Assembly (NCBI RefSeq): GCF_014204325.1
Contig: NZ_JACHKT010000016.1
Coordinates: 1-64,000, forward strand
Reading direction: 5' to 3'
Source: Arcicella rosea
GTDB taxonomy: Bacteria > Bacteroidota > Bacteroidia > Cytophagales > Spirosomataceae
DNA: 64,000 nucleotides
Shown here: positions 39,342 to 48,044 of the stretch, one piece after another
How the letters are laid out: each line of letters starts with the position of its first letter
Numbering within the stretch: position 1 is the first letter of the stretch
Translations under genes and position numbers: made by a program
Notes under the pieces: generated by a model
Told to the model about the DNA's origin: nothing
What the model saw: the letters and a program-made list of their open reading frames with translations, nothing else
Databases searched by the model: none

Positions 39342-42101
39342 TTAATTTTCGACCATAAAATGATAATTTCCTGAACCGATTGCCACGATTGATTTACCAT
39401 TTTCAACTTTTAGTGGTTTAATATTTTTATTGGCAATAAGTTCTTTAATACTATCATTCGCTTTTGAAGGCAAATAAATTTTGGCAGAAGTATTGACTGG
39501 AATACTTACTTCTAATTCAAAAGTATTTGCGTTCTTTTTCCATTCCGATTGAATTTTCCCAAAAGGTGAATCATAGTAACCTTTGGCAAAAGTAAGGTCG
39601 CCCACTACTTGTGGTTTGATTTCAATCTGTTTAAAAGCCTGTGAATGTTCAGGCTGTTTAATGCCTAAAACGCCCCCATAAAACCATTCCATTAAATGCC
39701 CCAACATAAAATGATTGTTTGAAACCGTTGGAAGTGCTTGCCAAGATTCCGTCAGTGCCGTAGCACCTTTGGCTAATTGATAACCATAACCCGGCACATC
39801 TGAGCGATTGTTCATGTCAAAAATCACATCCGAACGACCAGCATCTTCTAATACTCTTAGCACATAACGATAGCCAATATCGCCAGCGGTTAGGCTATTA
39901 TTTCTTCCTTTTATTTCTTGAATTAAGTTTTCAATGACAACTTCCTTATATTCAGGTTCAACCAATTTCATGTAAACAGCCATCGCATTGGCGGTCTGGC
40001 TACCAGTAGCATATTGTTTGGTTTCTGGATTGAAAAAGGTTTTATTGAAAGCATTTTTTACTTCACTAGATAAAGTCTTGAACTGCTTTGCATCTTCCTT
40101 CTTGCCTAAAATATTGGCGATTTTTTCCATAATGGTTAAATCATAATAGAAAATTGCCGTACCTGTTACGCCCATTGGCGTTAATTGCGAAACACCTGGT
40201 GGTTTTGGTCCAAGGTCGTACCAATCGCCTAAACCTTGTGATAGAATGTTATTTTTACCTTTTGTAATCATATAATCCACATAGCGTTTCATCATTGGAT
40301 AACTTTCTTCCAGTTCTCTTTTTTCGCCATACCATTCGTATAAATACCAAGGCACGATGATTCCGCTACTTCCCCATTCGGGAGAATCTCTAAACATATC
40401 GCCTCCCCATTCAAATTTTACATATTCTGGAGCAATTTCTGGAATGAGTCCTTCGGCAGTTTGCGAATACTTCATATCCTGAATACCTTTTTTGAATAAA
40501 TTTTGAGCTTGATAATTGTATCTCACCGAACTTCCCATTAAATGAAGCTCTTCTAACCAACCCAATTTTTCACGATGCGGGCAATCTGTAAAAACAGAAA
40601 CCATATTACTCTTGATGCCCCAATCAATCAACTCTTTGGTTTTGTTGAACAATTCATTGGAACTGCTAAAATCGCCAGCGGTTTCTGCTGCATTGCGGAT
40701 ATGTAAACCTTTTAAATCAAGTAAAGTGGCTTTATTCAGTGAATTTTCTTCGCCTTGTGGCACAGCACCTTTTACTTCTAAATACCTGAAACCATAATAT
40801 GAAAATCTTGGTTGCCAAGTTTCAATGCCATCTCCTTTCAGAATATATTCAAAATAATAGGGACTTCCAGAAGCTTTTTGATTGGTAGAACCGTCTGCTT
40901 TCAACAATTCGGCAGGAATAACACGCACGGTGTCGCCCATTTTTCCTTTTACTTTCAATTGAATAATGCCCGAAGCATTTTGTCCTAAATCATAAACCCA
41001 ATTGCCATAAGTAAGCTTATTAATACTTTTTGCCGAAAAATTATCGAAGACTTTTATGGGGTCTTGCGTTTGGGCTACAAGCTCAATATCACCATCCACA
41101 ATCATGGCTGGTTTCCACGATTGGTCATTGAAGGTGGGCGTATCCCATCCTTTTTGCTCTAAATTGGCATTATAATTTTCACCTCCATAAATACTTGAAA
41201 AAGTAATTGGACTTGGTGACATTTTCCAAGAATTATCACTTAAAATCGTAGCTTTAGAACCATCTGAATATTCTAAAGCTAATCGGCAAATCATTTTTGG
41301 ATAACCAAAAGTCACTTTCAACTTTCTGTAACGTTCTTTTACAGGTGGAATATAATAAAAGCCATTTCCCAACATCACGCCTACCACATTATCTCCTTTT
41401 TGAATTTGCTTTGTCAAATCAAAAGTTACGTATTGTGCTTGTTTATCGTATTTCGTCCAGCCAGCATCTAAAAAATGGTCGCCTACTTTTTTACCGTTTA
41501 AACTCATTTCAAAATGTCCTAAACCTGCAATAAACATCGTCGCCTTTTTTACTGTTTTTGAAGTTTTAAAGCTTTTTCTGAAAATGGGTAAAATATTATT
41601 GCCTTGTACTTTGTCCTTTTTGCCATCCGTCGGTAAAGTATTGACCAAAGTATCAGCTAATTTTTCATAAGTAATCCAATTCGCACCTTTCCAATCGGCT
41701 TTGCTCAATAAGCCCATTTGCCAGCTATTTACTTTACTCCAAGCTGTTGTGTGTTGATGATTATCCCAGATTTTTACTTTCCAAAAATAGGTTTTGGTGG
41801 CTAACAAATACTTTCCTTCATACTTTACTTGGATAGAATTATCGGATAATATTTTGCCTGAATTCCAAACATTACCTTGGTTTTTTGCCAACGCTTCTGG
41901 ACTATCAGCCACTAAAATTTGATAAGCACTTTGTAAAACATTTCTTTGCGAAGATTGAATCTGCCAACTTAAGTTTGGAGTATTCGTTTGAACGCCAAGC
42001 GGATTCAAGCGATATTCACAACGCAAATGACTGATTTGCAAATCTTGAGCGATTGTTTTGAAAGAAAACAAACAGCAAAGAATGAATACAATTTTTTTCA
42101 T
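39342..42101 (-). CDS. GH78 alpha-L-rhamnosidase, secreted
   Basis: A 919-residue secreted GH78 enzyme with signal peptide (MKKIVFILCCLFSFKTIAQ). It has an N-terminal fibronectin-like domain (LRCEYRLNPLGVQ, LSWQIQS), the Bac_rhamnosid N-domain (LGHFEMSLNGKKVGDHFLDA, GWTKYDKQAQYVTFDLT), the six-hairpin barrel with the catalytic-loop motif DCPHREKLGWLEELHLMG near residue 510, and the C-terminal jelly roll (GGVLGIKQPEHSQAFKQI). It removes terminal alpha-L-rhamnose. It is the first gene of a three-gene operon with promoter P5, whose upstream element matches the promoters of PUL-2. Confidence 0.95.
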   Translation of the reverse strand: MKKIVFILCCLFSFKTIAQDLQISHLRCEYRLNPLGVQTNTPNLSWQIQSSQRNVLQSAYQILVADSPEALAKNQGNVWNSGKILSDNSIQVKYEGKYLLATKTYFWKVKIWDNHQHTTAWSKVNSWQMGLLSKADWKGANWITYEKLADTLVNTLPTDGKKDKVQGNNILPIFRKSFKTSKTVKKATMFIAGLGHFEMSLNGKKVGDHFLDAGWTKYDKQAQYVTFDLTKQIQKGDNVVGVMLGNGFYYIPPVKERYRKLKVTFGYPKMICRLALEYSDGSKATILSDNSWKMSPSPITFSSIYGGENYNANLEQKGWDTPTFNDQSWKPAMIVDGDIELVAQTQDPIKVFDNFSAKSINKLTYGNWVYDLGQNASGIIQLKVKGKMGDTVRVIPAELLKADGSTNQKASGSPYYFEYILKGDGIETWQPRFSYYGFRYLEVKGAVPQGEENSLNKATLLDLKGLHIRNAAETAGDFSSSNELFNKTKELIDWGIKSNMVSVFTDCPHREKLGWLEELHLMGSSVRYNYQAQNLFKKGIQDMKYSQTAEGLIPEIAPEYVKFEWGGDMFRDSPEWGSSGIIVPWYLYEWYGEKRELEESYPMMKRYVDYMITKGKNNILSQGLGDWYDLGPKPPGVSQLTPMGVTGTAIFYYDLTIMEKIANILGKKEDAKQFKTLSSEVKNAFNKTFFNPETKQYATGSQTANAMAVYMKLVEPEYKEVVIENLIQEIKGRNNSLTAGDIGYRYVLRVLEDAGRSDVIFDMNNRSDVPGYGYQLAKGATALTESWQALPTVSNNHFMLGHLMEWFYGGVLGIKQPEHSQAFKQIEIKPQVVGDLTFAKGYYDSPFGKIQSEWKKNANTFELEVSIPVNTSAKIYLPSKANDSIKELIANKNIKPLKVENGKSIVAIGSGNYHFMVEN

Positions 42102-42183
42102 ATAAAAGGTAAGTTGACGGCTGAGATTAATAAGATTGCTTTTCTATTTTATGTTAACTTTTAGGAATAGATTTTACTGTTTA

Positions 42184-42248
42184 CAAAGGTAATAATAGCT
42201 AAAAGTACATATTTGTACCATTTTCTCAATGTATTATACAATTTTATC
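42184..42248 (-). promoter_or_regulatory. Regulon A promoter P5 (GH78-GH2-GH106 operon)
   Basis: On the minus strand the -7 box TACCTTTG starts at 42191. The upstream element GATAAAATTGTATAATA then CATTGAGAAAATG starts at 42248, exactly 57 nt before it. It is closest to P3 at 57760. A palindrome GTACAAATATGTAC (42205-42218) sits where the -33 box would be, which is absent. Confidence 0.75.
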
Positions 42249-42318
42249 TTTAAACTACCGTGAAGTATTGTACAATTTGTGCATGTGGTATTTTTACATA
42301 AATCTTGAGATAGCCTTA

Positions 42319-42369
42319 AAAAAAGTCTGCAAATACACAGTTTATGGCTATGCGTTTGCAGACTTTTTT
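42319..42369. terminator. Insulating terminator between the GH78 promoter and the replication module
   Basis: A perfect 15-bp stem (AAAAAAGTCTGCAAA 42319-42333, TTTGCAGACTTTTTT 42355-42369) with a 21-base loop and A/T-runs on both sides works in both directions. It shields the GH78 promoter from transcription coming from the IS relic and origin. Confidence 0.8.
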
Positions 42370-42481
42370 ATGAAAAATAACTCTTCAGACAATCAACCAA
42401 CTATTTCGTTGAAGTACTGGAAATGATTAATGTTTTTGATACTTATCTATTTTACCTAAACATTCCTTGATAATTAATTTC

Positions 42482-43251
42482 GGTAATGTTATTTAATAAC
42501 TGATTTGAATTTTTGAGATTCACGAAAAAAAATTGAAACCATCATTACTACCATTCATAAATGCAAGTGTTGTTCGAGTGATAATATCGTCTTAAACGGT
42601 AAAAATAAATTAGGTTCACAAACTTACAAATGTAAAGACTGCGGTTGCTGTCGGGTTCTATTTTCTGTAAAAAAGACTAAAAATATTGACCTTGATGCTC
42701 TATCAAGAACCTATGAAGAGCGAAATAGCCTTCGCTCCACAGGTCATATTTTTGGTATAAGCTACTTTACTGTTTACAATTGATTAAAAAAAGCCAAGTC
42801 ATTAAATCATTTTAAGACAACGATTATACCAACACAAAATAATGAAGCTATTTTAGAAGTTGACGAGATATTTCATTTTGTACTACTAAAAGTAAATCAA
42901 AGACAAATTGTTTCGGTGACGCCCAGTGATTCTTTATTGGCGATGGTAGTATGGGAACTTTGCAAGCTACTATGGCGAAAATTACCTTACAAATATTTGA
43001 AATGTAATAGTTTTAGCGATTTTGGGAAATCATATAACTGTATTCCTAGTGAAACGCATGTCAAAGTCGGAAAAGAAACTGGCAAAACCGCTCATATTGA
43101 GAAATTAAGTAACACCATTAGACAACGCTTCAGCCGTTTCGTAAGAAAAATACTATCATTTTTTTAAAAAAGAGTATATGCTCAACCTTCATTTTAAACT
43201 TTGGGCATATCAATACATTCAAAATATTATCAGTTAAAATGTTACACTATC
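42482..43251 (+). mobile_element. IS1-family insertion sequence, inactivated
   Basis: The element is 770 bp, the normal IS1 size. Its left end GGTAATGTTATTTAATAACT resembles IS1 ends and matches the inverted right end (43251 inward) at about 16 of 23 positions. The flanks share AATTTC, a possible target duplication. The transposase frame (about 42529-43237) is recognisable: zinc-finger part with HKCKCCSSDNIVLNGKNKLG and YKCKDCG, then LEVDEIF, and the C-terminal SETHVKVGKETGKTAHIEK and RQRFSRFVRKILSF. It is dead: a TGA at 42781 replaces what is normally a tryptophan codon, about a dozen codons are missing after FVLLKVNQ, and one extra T near 43165 shifts the last 25 codons. Confidence 0.85.
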
Positions 43252-43282
43252 AAATTTCTTTGTATTGGAAAATCTGTATTTT

Positions 43283-43923
43283 AAAACGACTTTTATGGGC
43301 TGGGAATAAAGGATTCACAAAACATCTAAAAACGACCTTTATGGGGTAAAATTTATAGATTGAATAAAAAATAAGATTGAAAAACATTTACTAAAAACGA
43401 CTTTTATGGGCTGAATCCCAATAGAATTAACAGTTGATACTTTCAATTAAATATTATTTGATTTGACTTCTCCAAAAACGACTTTTATGGGCTAAAAATA
43501 ATGAGTCTATTTTTTGAATCGAGACTATTGATGAAGATAAATTAATAGTAAAACGACTTTTATGGGCTAAGTTATAATTACGAAACAAAATATCACATAA
43601 AGATTCTAATTAATCAAAAACGACTTTTATGGGGTTACTTCATTCCTATTTAACTCGCTTATTTTGAATATTAAAAGAAACCTAGGTTAACTTTTTCTAA
43701 AAACCATCCTAATACCTATAGAACAATGGAATAAAACAACGAGGCACAGAAAAACGACTTTTATGGGGTTAAAAAAGTTTCAGTATTCAGATTAGGAGTA
43801 AATTAAAAACGACTTTTATGGGCTTCATACTCCTATATCTTTACAAATTACTCATTGCTAACTAAGGTTTATACAAATATGAAGTAATTAAATACAAAAA
43901 GATAAAACGACCTTTATGGGCTT
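43283..43923 (+). repeat. Iteron array 1 (nine dispersed copies)
   Basis: Nine copies of AAAACGACTTTTATGGGCT or the close variant with CCTTT and GGGG occur in one orientation. Their CGAC cores start at 43287, 43333, 43398, 43479, 43554, 43621, 43755, 43810 and 43908, so spacing is irregular (about 46 to 134 bp). The spacers are unique AT-rich DNA. These match the iterons of the dense array beside rep and are probably Rep-binding sites for copy control or incompatibility. Confidence 0.9.
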
Positions 43924-44100
43924 ATGTTTAAGCCTTTAATTACTAGAATTCAAAGGCAGTCGTTTTATTTTATCACGATTTCTACACAAATATTAAATAA
44001 GTATACAATCATTTATATTATTTGTTGTATTTATTATTCTTTATTTCTTTTTGTCTTTCAGCCTTCATAAGTGCTTGATTTGCAAATCAATGCGGTGCCA

Positions 44101-44268
44101 AAAAACGACCTTTATAGGGTGTGACGACGACTTTTATGGGCTATAATGACGACCTTTATGGGGTGTTAAAACGACTCCTATGGGTTGTATAAACGACCTT
44201 TATGGGGTTTATCACGACTTTTATGGGGTCATAAAAACGACTCCTATGGGGTTCGTTAAACGACCTTA
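44101..44268 (+). repeat. Iteron array 2 (eight copies phased at about 22 bp)
   Basis: Eight copies of the same unit have CGAC cores at 44106, 44128, 44150, 44172, 44194, 44215, 44238 and 44261, giving spacings of 22, 22, 22, 22, 21, 23 and 23 bp, about two helical turns. Variants alternate between CCTTTATGGGG, CTTTTATGGG and CTCCTATGGG, and the last copy is truncated. Such phasing puts Rep monomers on one face of the helix, as in known origins. Confidence 0.92.
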
Positions 44269-44279
44269 CTTTTTTTGTC

Positions 44280-44329
44280 GTCGTTTTATTTTGTTTTTAC
44301 TAATTTATCTGCTTTTTTTGTAAAACGAC
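44280..44329 (+). promoter_or_regulatory. rep promoter bracketed by inverted half-iterons (autoregulatory operator)
   Basis: GTCGTTTTA (44280-44288) and TAAAACGAC (44321-44329) are half-iterons in opposite orientation. Between them lie TTG (44291-44293) and TTTTTTTG (44313-44320) at N19, a one-mismatch Bacteroidota promoter. A further inverted pair ACGACT/AGTCGT (44325-44330, 44344-44349) follows. Rep proteins of this family typically repress their own gene by dimer binding to inverted half-iterons. Confidence 0.65.
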
Positions 44330-44384
44330 TCTTCATTAATACAAGTCGTACTTTCTATTTTTCATCTCAACAGTTGGTAAGCGA

Positions 44385-45791
44385 ATGAGTAACGAGAAAA
44401 ACGATAAAAGAGATAAAGCAATAAACGCAATTTCGAAAGATCCATATAGAATTATCAAAGGTAATCCTATTATCAATGCAAAATTTGATATTTCGGCGAT
44501 TCAGATGAAAATCTTCTTGCACATGATTGCTAGTATCGACCAAGCAAAAGATTCGATTCCTATCATTAAAATAACGGTGAAGGATTTTCAGCGACTTACT
44601 GGCATTAATAGTAACAACATTTATGCTCACGTAGAAAAAGAAGCAATGAAAATGAGAGAGAAAAGAATTTTTTTCTCAAACAATAAAATCACTTTTGATG
44701 CTAACCTTATCAGTGCATTTGTTTACTACAAAGATGAAGGATATTTCACCTTAGAAATTCCACAGGCACTCCACCCCTTTCTGTTACAAATTAAAGAGAA
44801 TTTTACTGTATTGGATATTCGTAATATTTTAAGGCTCGACAGCGTTTATGCCATGCGTTTTTACGAATTCTGTAAAGAATATGAACGTTTCGGGAAATTT
44901 AGATTTGATGTAGATGAATTGAAAGCAACTTTGGGTTTATCAGCGAGATACAAAAATTACTTCGATTTTAAGAAGAAAGTAATTGAACAAGCCAAGAAAG
45001 AACTCTCGCTCAATGCTGAAATCTACTTTGAATATCAAGAAATTAAAAATGGGAAGAAAGTAGAAAGTATTGAATTTCATATTAAAAAAAATGTAATTAT
45101 TAATGATGATGTTCAAACCATCTCAATAATTAAAAATACTGATTTTGAAGAAAGCTCAGAAAGTACAACAGATTTAACATCAACAGTCAATCAAATTTTT
45201 TCAAAAGTAAAAGATTATGAAATTACCTTGAAAACGGTAGAAAATTGGTTGAAAGAATTTCCTGAAGAACAAATCATACTTGGAATAGATTATGTATTGA
45301 ATGAAGTAAAAACAGGAAAGAAAATTACTAACGTTGGTGGTTACTTGAATCAGATGGTTAGGAATCCGATTTTGTTTGAAAAGAGTTCACAAGTAAAAAG
45401 TGAAGTGTTAAAGAAAAAACAGCAGAGTAAAGAAGAACAAAAGAAGAAAGATGATGTTAAAAAATTAGAAGCAAAAAGAGAAGAATTGAAAGTAGCGTTT
45501 TCAAATGCAAAAAGAGAAGTAGCGTTGAAGATTTTAGTATCAAATCCAGAATTGTATTTATTGGTCTTGAATAAATTGCAAGGAAGTTTACTGGGACAAA
45601 TGAATTATAATAGCTATATGAATTTCTGTAATAAAAGTGTTTCAAATGAATCTTTCATTCAATACTTCACTGATGATGCGTCTTTTTTTGCTGGAGTAAT
45701 GAATGCGATGACATCGGAGTTTCCAGATATAATGGCTGTAAAAACGCAATTTGAAAAAACAGCTAATCGTCTAGGAATACAATTAATTTAG
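44385..45791 (+). CDS. Plasmid replication initiator protein, Rep_3 superfamily
   Basis: A 468-residue initiator. The N-terminal 250 residues have the two winged-helix domains of Rep_3/RepB initiators: KGNPIINAKFDISAIQMKIF near residues 26-45, then RFYEFCKEYERFGKF and FDVDELKATLGLSARYKNYF then DFKKKVIEQAKKEL in the second domain. The C-terminal half (about 265-468) is lysine/glutamate-rich, partly coiled-coil, and longer than in minimal plasmid initiators. It binds the iterons just upstream and opens the origin. The start at 44385 follows the operator by about 55 bp. The gene converges with parB and is separated from it by a strong terminator. Confidence 0.92.
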   Translation: MSNEKNDKRDKAINAISKDPYRIIKGNPIINAKFDISAIQMKIFLHMIASIDQAKDSIPIIKITVKDFQRLTGINSNNIYAHVEKEAMKMREKRIFFSNNKITFDANLISAFVYYKDEGYFTLEIPQALHPFLLQIKENFTVLDIRNILRLDSVYAMRFYEFCKEYERFGKFRFDVDELKATLGLSARYKNYFDFKKKVIEQAKKELSLNAEIYFEYQEIKNGKKVESIEFHIKKNVIINDDVQTISIIKNTDFEESSESTTDLTSTVNQIFSKVKDYEITLKTVENWLKEFPEEQIILGIDYVLNEVKTGKKITNVGGYLNQMVRNPILFEKSSQVKSEVLKKKQQSKEEQKKKDDVKKLEAKREELKVAFSNAKREVALKILVSNPELYLLVLNKLQGSLLGQMNYNSYMNFCNKSVSNESFIQYFTDDASFFAGVMNAMTSEFPDIMAVKTQFEKTANRLGIQLI

Positions 45792-45811
45792 TCTTAAAAT
45801 TATTGTCAAAT

Positions 45812-45850
45812 AAAAAAACCAAAGTGACACGCTGTCACTTTGGTTTTTTT
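45812..45850. terminator. Bidirectional terminator between rep and parB
   Basis: A perfect 18-bp stem (45812-45829 with 45833-45850, loop CGC) begins with seven A and ends with seven T. It ends rep on the plus strand and parAB on the minus strand. The core CAAAGTGACA-CGC-TGTCACTTTG is repeated 45 bp on. Confidence 0.9.
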
Positions 45851-45874
45851 ATTTGGTTTGTTGCTGGACAAAAC

Positions 45875-45897
45875 CAAAGTGACAGCGTGTCACTTTG
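45875..45897. other. Second copy of the CAAAGTGACA palindrome, candidate parS
   Basis: CAAAGTGACA-GCG-TGTCACTTTG repeats the terminator core with only its three-base centre inverted, but lacks the long T-run. It abuts the parB stop codon. Centromere sites of parABS systems are often short palindromes beside parB, so this pair is a candidate ParB-binding site; a decayed terminator is the alternative. Confidence 0.5.
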
Positions 45898-46764
45898 CTA
45901 TAATATTTCTAACAATTGATGAATTCTACTAAGCATTGATTCACAATCGTATTTACTTAAATTTCCTTTGGCAATTTCTCTAATCTCACTTTGTAATTTA
46001 ATTACTTGATTGCTTTGCGGGTCTTCTGAAGTAGTAGAATAAACTTGACTGTTTTTTGATAGTTCGTTGGTGATTTGTTCAATACTTTCTAATGGTTCAG
46101 ATGTTTCTAATTTTGAAATAGCATTGATTGTCGCTTTTGGTAGTTTTTGTTTCCCTGTCAGGATTTCTTGTTTTAAACTAGTCGATAATTTATTCAAACC
46201 AGAAGCAAATTCTCCGTCTCTTTTAATGGTTCTGCTACTTACTCCATATTCTGTTCCTAAAGCAATAGATACATCTTGCTGACCTTCTGTTGAGAATTTG
46301 TCGCCACCACGCATTGATTTTTGTTGAAGATAGCGTAAGCCTCTTAAATAAGAAGCTTGTTCAGGAGATAAATTTCTACGCCCTAATTGAAAATCAATCA
46401 TGTAGTCTTTTACTTCATCTAAAGAAGTAAATTTCAACAGATTGATGCGATAGTCTAAACGATTCTTTTTACAAATATCATAACGGTTATGTCCGTCGAT
46501 TAACACATATACTGGTGTATTGCTGTCGTCAATTTGAGCAATCGCTGCGGTAGTTTCCCAAATAGATAATGGGTCTTTTACGCCGTGTTTAAGAATGTTG
46601 AGTTCTAATTGGTGTAATTCGTCGCCAGTAAGCGGTGGAATTAAATCACGGAGTTGGTCAAGTATTACAATTTGACTTTTTATATTTTCTTCAGACGATA
46701 AAAGAGAGGGGCGAAGATCGCTAGTTTTCTCTTTCATGATATTCATAAAATCTTTCTTTGCCAT
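45898..46764 (-). CDS. parB: ParB-family partition protein
   Basis: A 288-residue protein with a ParB/Srx-like N-terminal domain: LIPPLTGDELHQLELNILKH then GVKDPLSIWE, followed by VYVLIDGHNRYDICKKN, the Bacteroidota version of the CTP-binding GHRRY motif. A helix-turn-helix region follows (LSPEQASYLRGLRYLQQKS, IALGTEYGVSSRTIKRDGEF), and the C-terminus can dimerise. It binds the centromere and stimulates ParA ATPase. It starts 1 bp after the parA stop codon, so the two are translationally coupled. Confidence 0.9.
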   Translation of the reverse strand: MAKKDFMNIMKEKTSDLRPSLLSSEENIKSQIVILDQLRDLIPPLTGDELHQLELNILKHGVKDPLSIWETTAAIAQIDDSNTPVYVLIDGHNRYDICKKNRLDYRINLLKFTSLDEVKDYMIDFQLGRRNLSPEQASYLRGLRYLQQKSMRGGDKFSTEGQQDVSIALGTEYGVSSRTIKRDGEFASGLNKLSTSLKQEILTGKQKLPKATINAISKLETSEPLESIEQITNELSKNSQVYSTTSEDPQSNQVIKLQSEIREIAKGNLSKYDCESMLSRIHQLLEIL

Positions 46765-46765
46765 A

Positions 46766-47710
46766 TTAAAGAACCATTATTTCAGTTGCTAAATTGTGAT
46801 ATTGTTGCCAAGAAGAAGATTTTGGAGCATAAGTAAACAAATCTTCTTTCGCTACTTGCGACTGCTTTATCACAGTTGAGCCTTCAATAATCGTATTATA
46901 AATATTAAAACTCTTAAATTTTTCTTCGATGTGCGTCATCATACTTTTATGGACACTTTGGTTTTTATGAACCATCGTAAACACAATTCCTTTTACTGTT
47001 AAAGTTGGATTAATATAAGCACGCACTTCTGCAATTCTATTAAACAGACTTTCTACGCCATGATAAGCACTCGCTTCGGGCTGAATCGGTACTACACAAT
47101 AATTTGAAGCTACCAATGAACAAGTAGTACAAATTCCCAAACTTGGCGGACAGTCAATTAATATATAATCAAACATTTCTTTTACTTCATCAAGTTTTAG
47201 CGAAAGTCTTCTGTCTGCACCAATTGCATTTGCCAATTCAGATTCTTTGTAAGCCATTCTGATGTCAGAAGGAGCCAAGAACATACTATCTGTAAGAGGA
47301 ATAATTGGTAATTCAGTATTACCCAACAATGAATCAATTACTTGATTTTGTGGTTCATGCACACCAAAACATTGTGATAAGTTTCCTTGAGAATCCATAT
47401 CTACCATCAAAACTTTATTACCTAATAAGCTCAGTGCTTTTCCAACATTGATAGTTGTAGTCGTTTTTCCAACGCCACCTTTATGGTTTACGATAGAAAT
47501 AACGACAGCTTTATCAAACATATTTTCAGAATATCCGTACTGTCTGAGGGCTTCGTCGATGGCAGGTAAATGTTTGGTTGGAATATCTTTTTGTTCTGCT
47601 AATGCTTTATGTAAAGTTTTGGAAGGAATCCCAGCTTCTTTTTCAATTTGAGTCAAGTTAAGAGCCTGCTTTGAGCGTAAAAACTTAACAACCTTTTCTT
47701 GTGTAATCAT
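46766..47710 (-). CDS. parA: ParA-family partition ATPase
   Basis: A 314-residue ATPase of the type Ia group, because an N-terminal helix-turn-helix (about 8-55, LNLTQIEKEAGIPSKTLHKA) precedes the ATPase domain. The deviant Walker A is NHKGGVGKTTTTINVGKAL (about 74-92), Walker A' is MVDMDSQGNLSQ and Walker B is YILIDCPPSLG. Such ParA proteins move plasmids along the nucleoid and usually repress their own operon through the HTH. It forms a two-gene operon with parB, reading away from the AraC-type gene. Confidence 0.95.
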   Translation of the reverse strand: MITQEKVVKFLRSKQALNLTQIEKEAGIPSKTLHKALAEQKDIPTKHLPAIDEALRQYGYSENMFDKAVVISIVNHKGGVGKTTTTINVGKALSLLGNKVLMVDMDSQGNLSQCFGVHEPQNQVIDSLLGNTELPIIPLTDSMFLAPSDIRMAYKESELANAIGADRRLSLKLDEVKEMFDYILIDCPPSLGICTTCSLVASNYCVVPIQPEASAYHGVESLFNRIAEVRAYINPTLTVKGIVFTMVHKNQSVHKSMMTHIEEKFKSFNIYNTIIEGSTVIKQSQVAKEDLFTYAPKSSSWQQYHNLATEIMVL

Positions 47711-48044
47711 TTTTTAGGAGGGATAAAATTTTATCTTTTGTAAATGTAAAAATAACTTTTTTTATCCAAAAGCATTTTGACGAAAACTTACTCGAAAAAG
47801 CCAAAAGATTTTTTTTCAAATGAGAAAACCAAGAGTAGGAGGGGGGAGAAAGAGTAAAAAGAAAGGCAAAACGAATTTTATTCGCTTTGCAGGAGAAAAA
47901 TATTCTACAGAAATCCTAAAAAAAAATTCTGTAGAAGTCTCAAGCCATTGAGTTAAAATTATTTAATGTCTAAGTATTTGAAAATTAGCAATATAGATGA
48001 TTTTTATTGATTTTTTTAGACTGCTTTCAGAAATGAAAAATTAC
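47711..48044 (-). promoter_or_regulatory. parAB upstream region and araC-type gene downstream region
   Basis: This 334-bp gap must contain the parAB promoter (minus strand). The only distinct structure is an inverted repeat TTCTACAGAA (47903-47912) / TTCTGTAGAA (47927-47936) with an A-rich loop, which could be a ParA operator or a weak terminator of the araC-type gene. No consensus promoter was identified with confidence. Confidence 0.4.

Larger units (their letters stand above)
43283..44329 (+). other. Replication origin region (oriV) of an iteron plasmid
   Basis: Two iteron arrays enclose a very AT-rich stretch (about 43930-44095) that would serve as the unwinding element. The Rep_3 initiator gene follows directly. 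No convincing DnaA box (TTATCCACA) was seen. The whole is the usual layout of a theta-replicating, iteron-controlled plasmid. Confidence 0.82.

Noticed and set aside
42229-42426. A 65-codon plus-strand open frame
   Set aside because: It spans the P5 promoter and the 15-bp terminator hairpin and resembles no protein.
43283-44268. Repeats with spacers that resemble a CRISPR array
   Set aside because: The repeats are 18-19 bp, the spacing varies from 21 to 134 bp, no cas genes are present, and a Rep_3 initiator follows directly. These are iterons.
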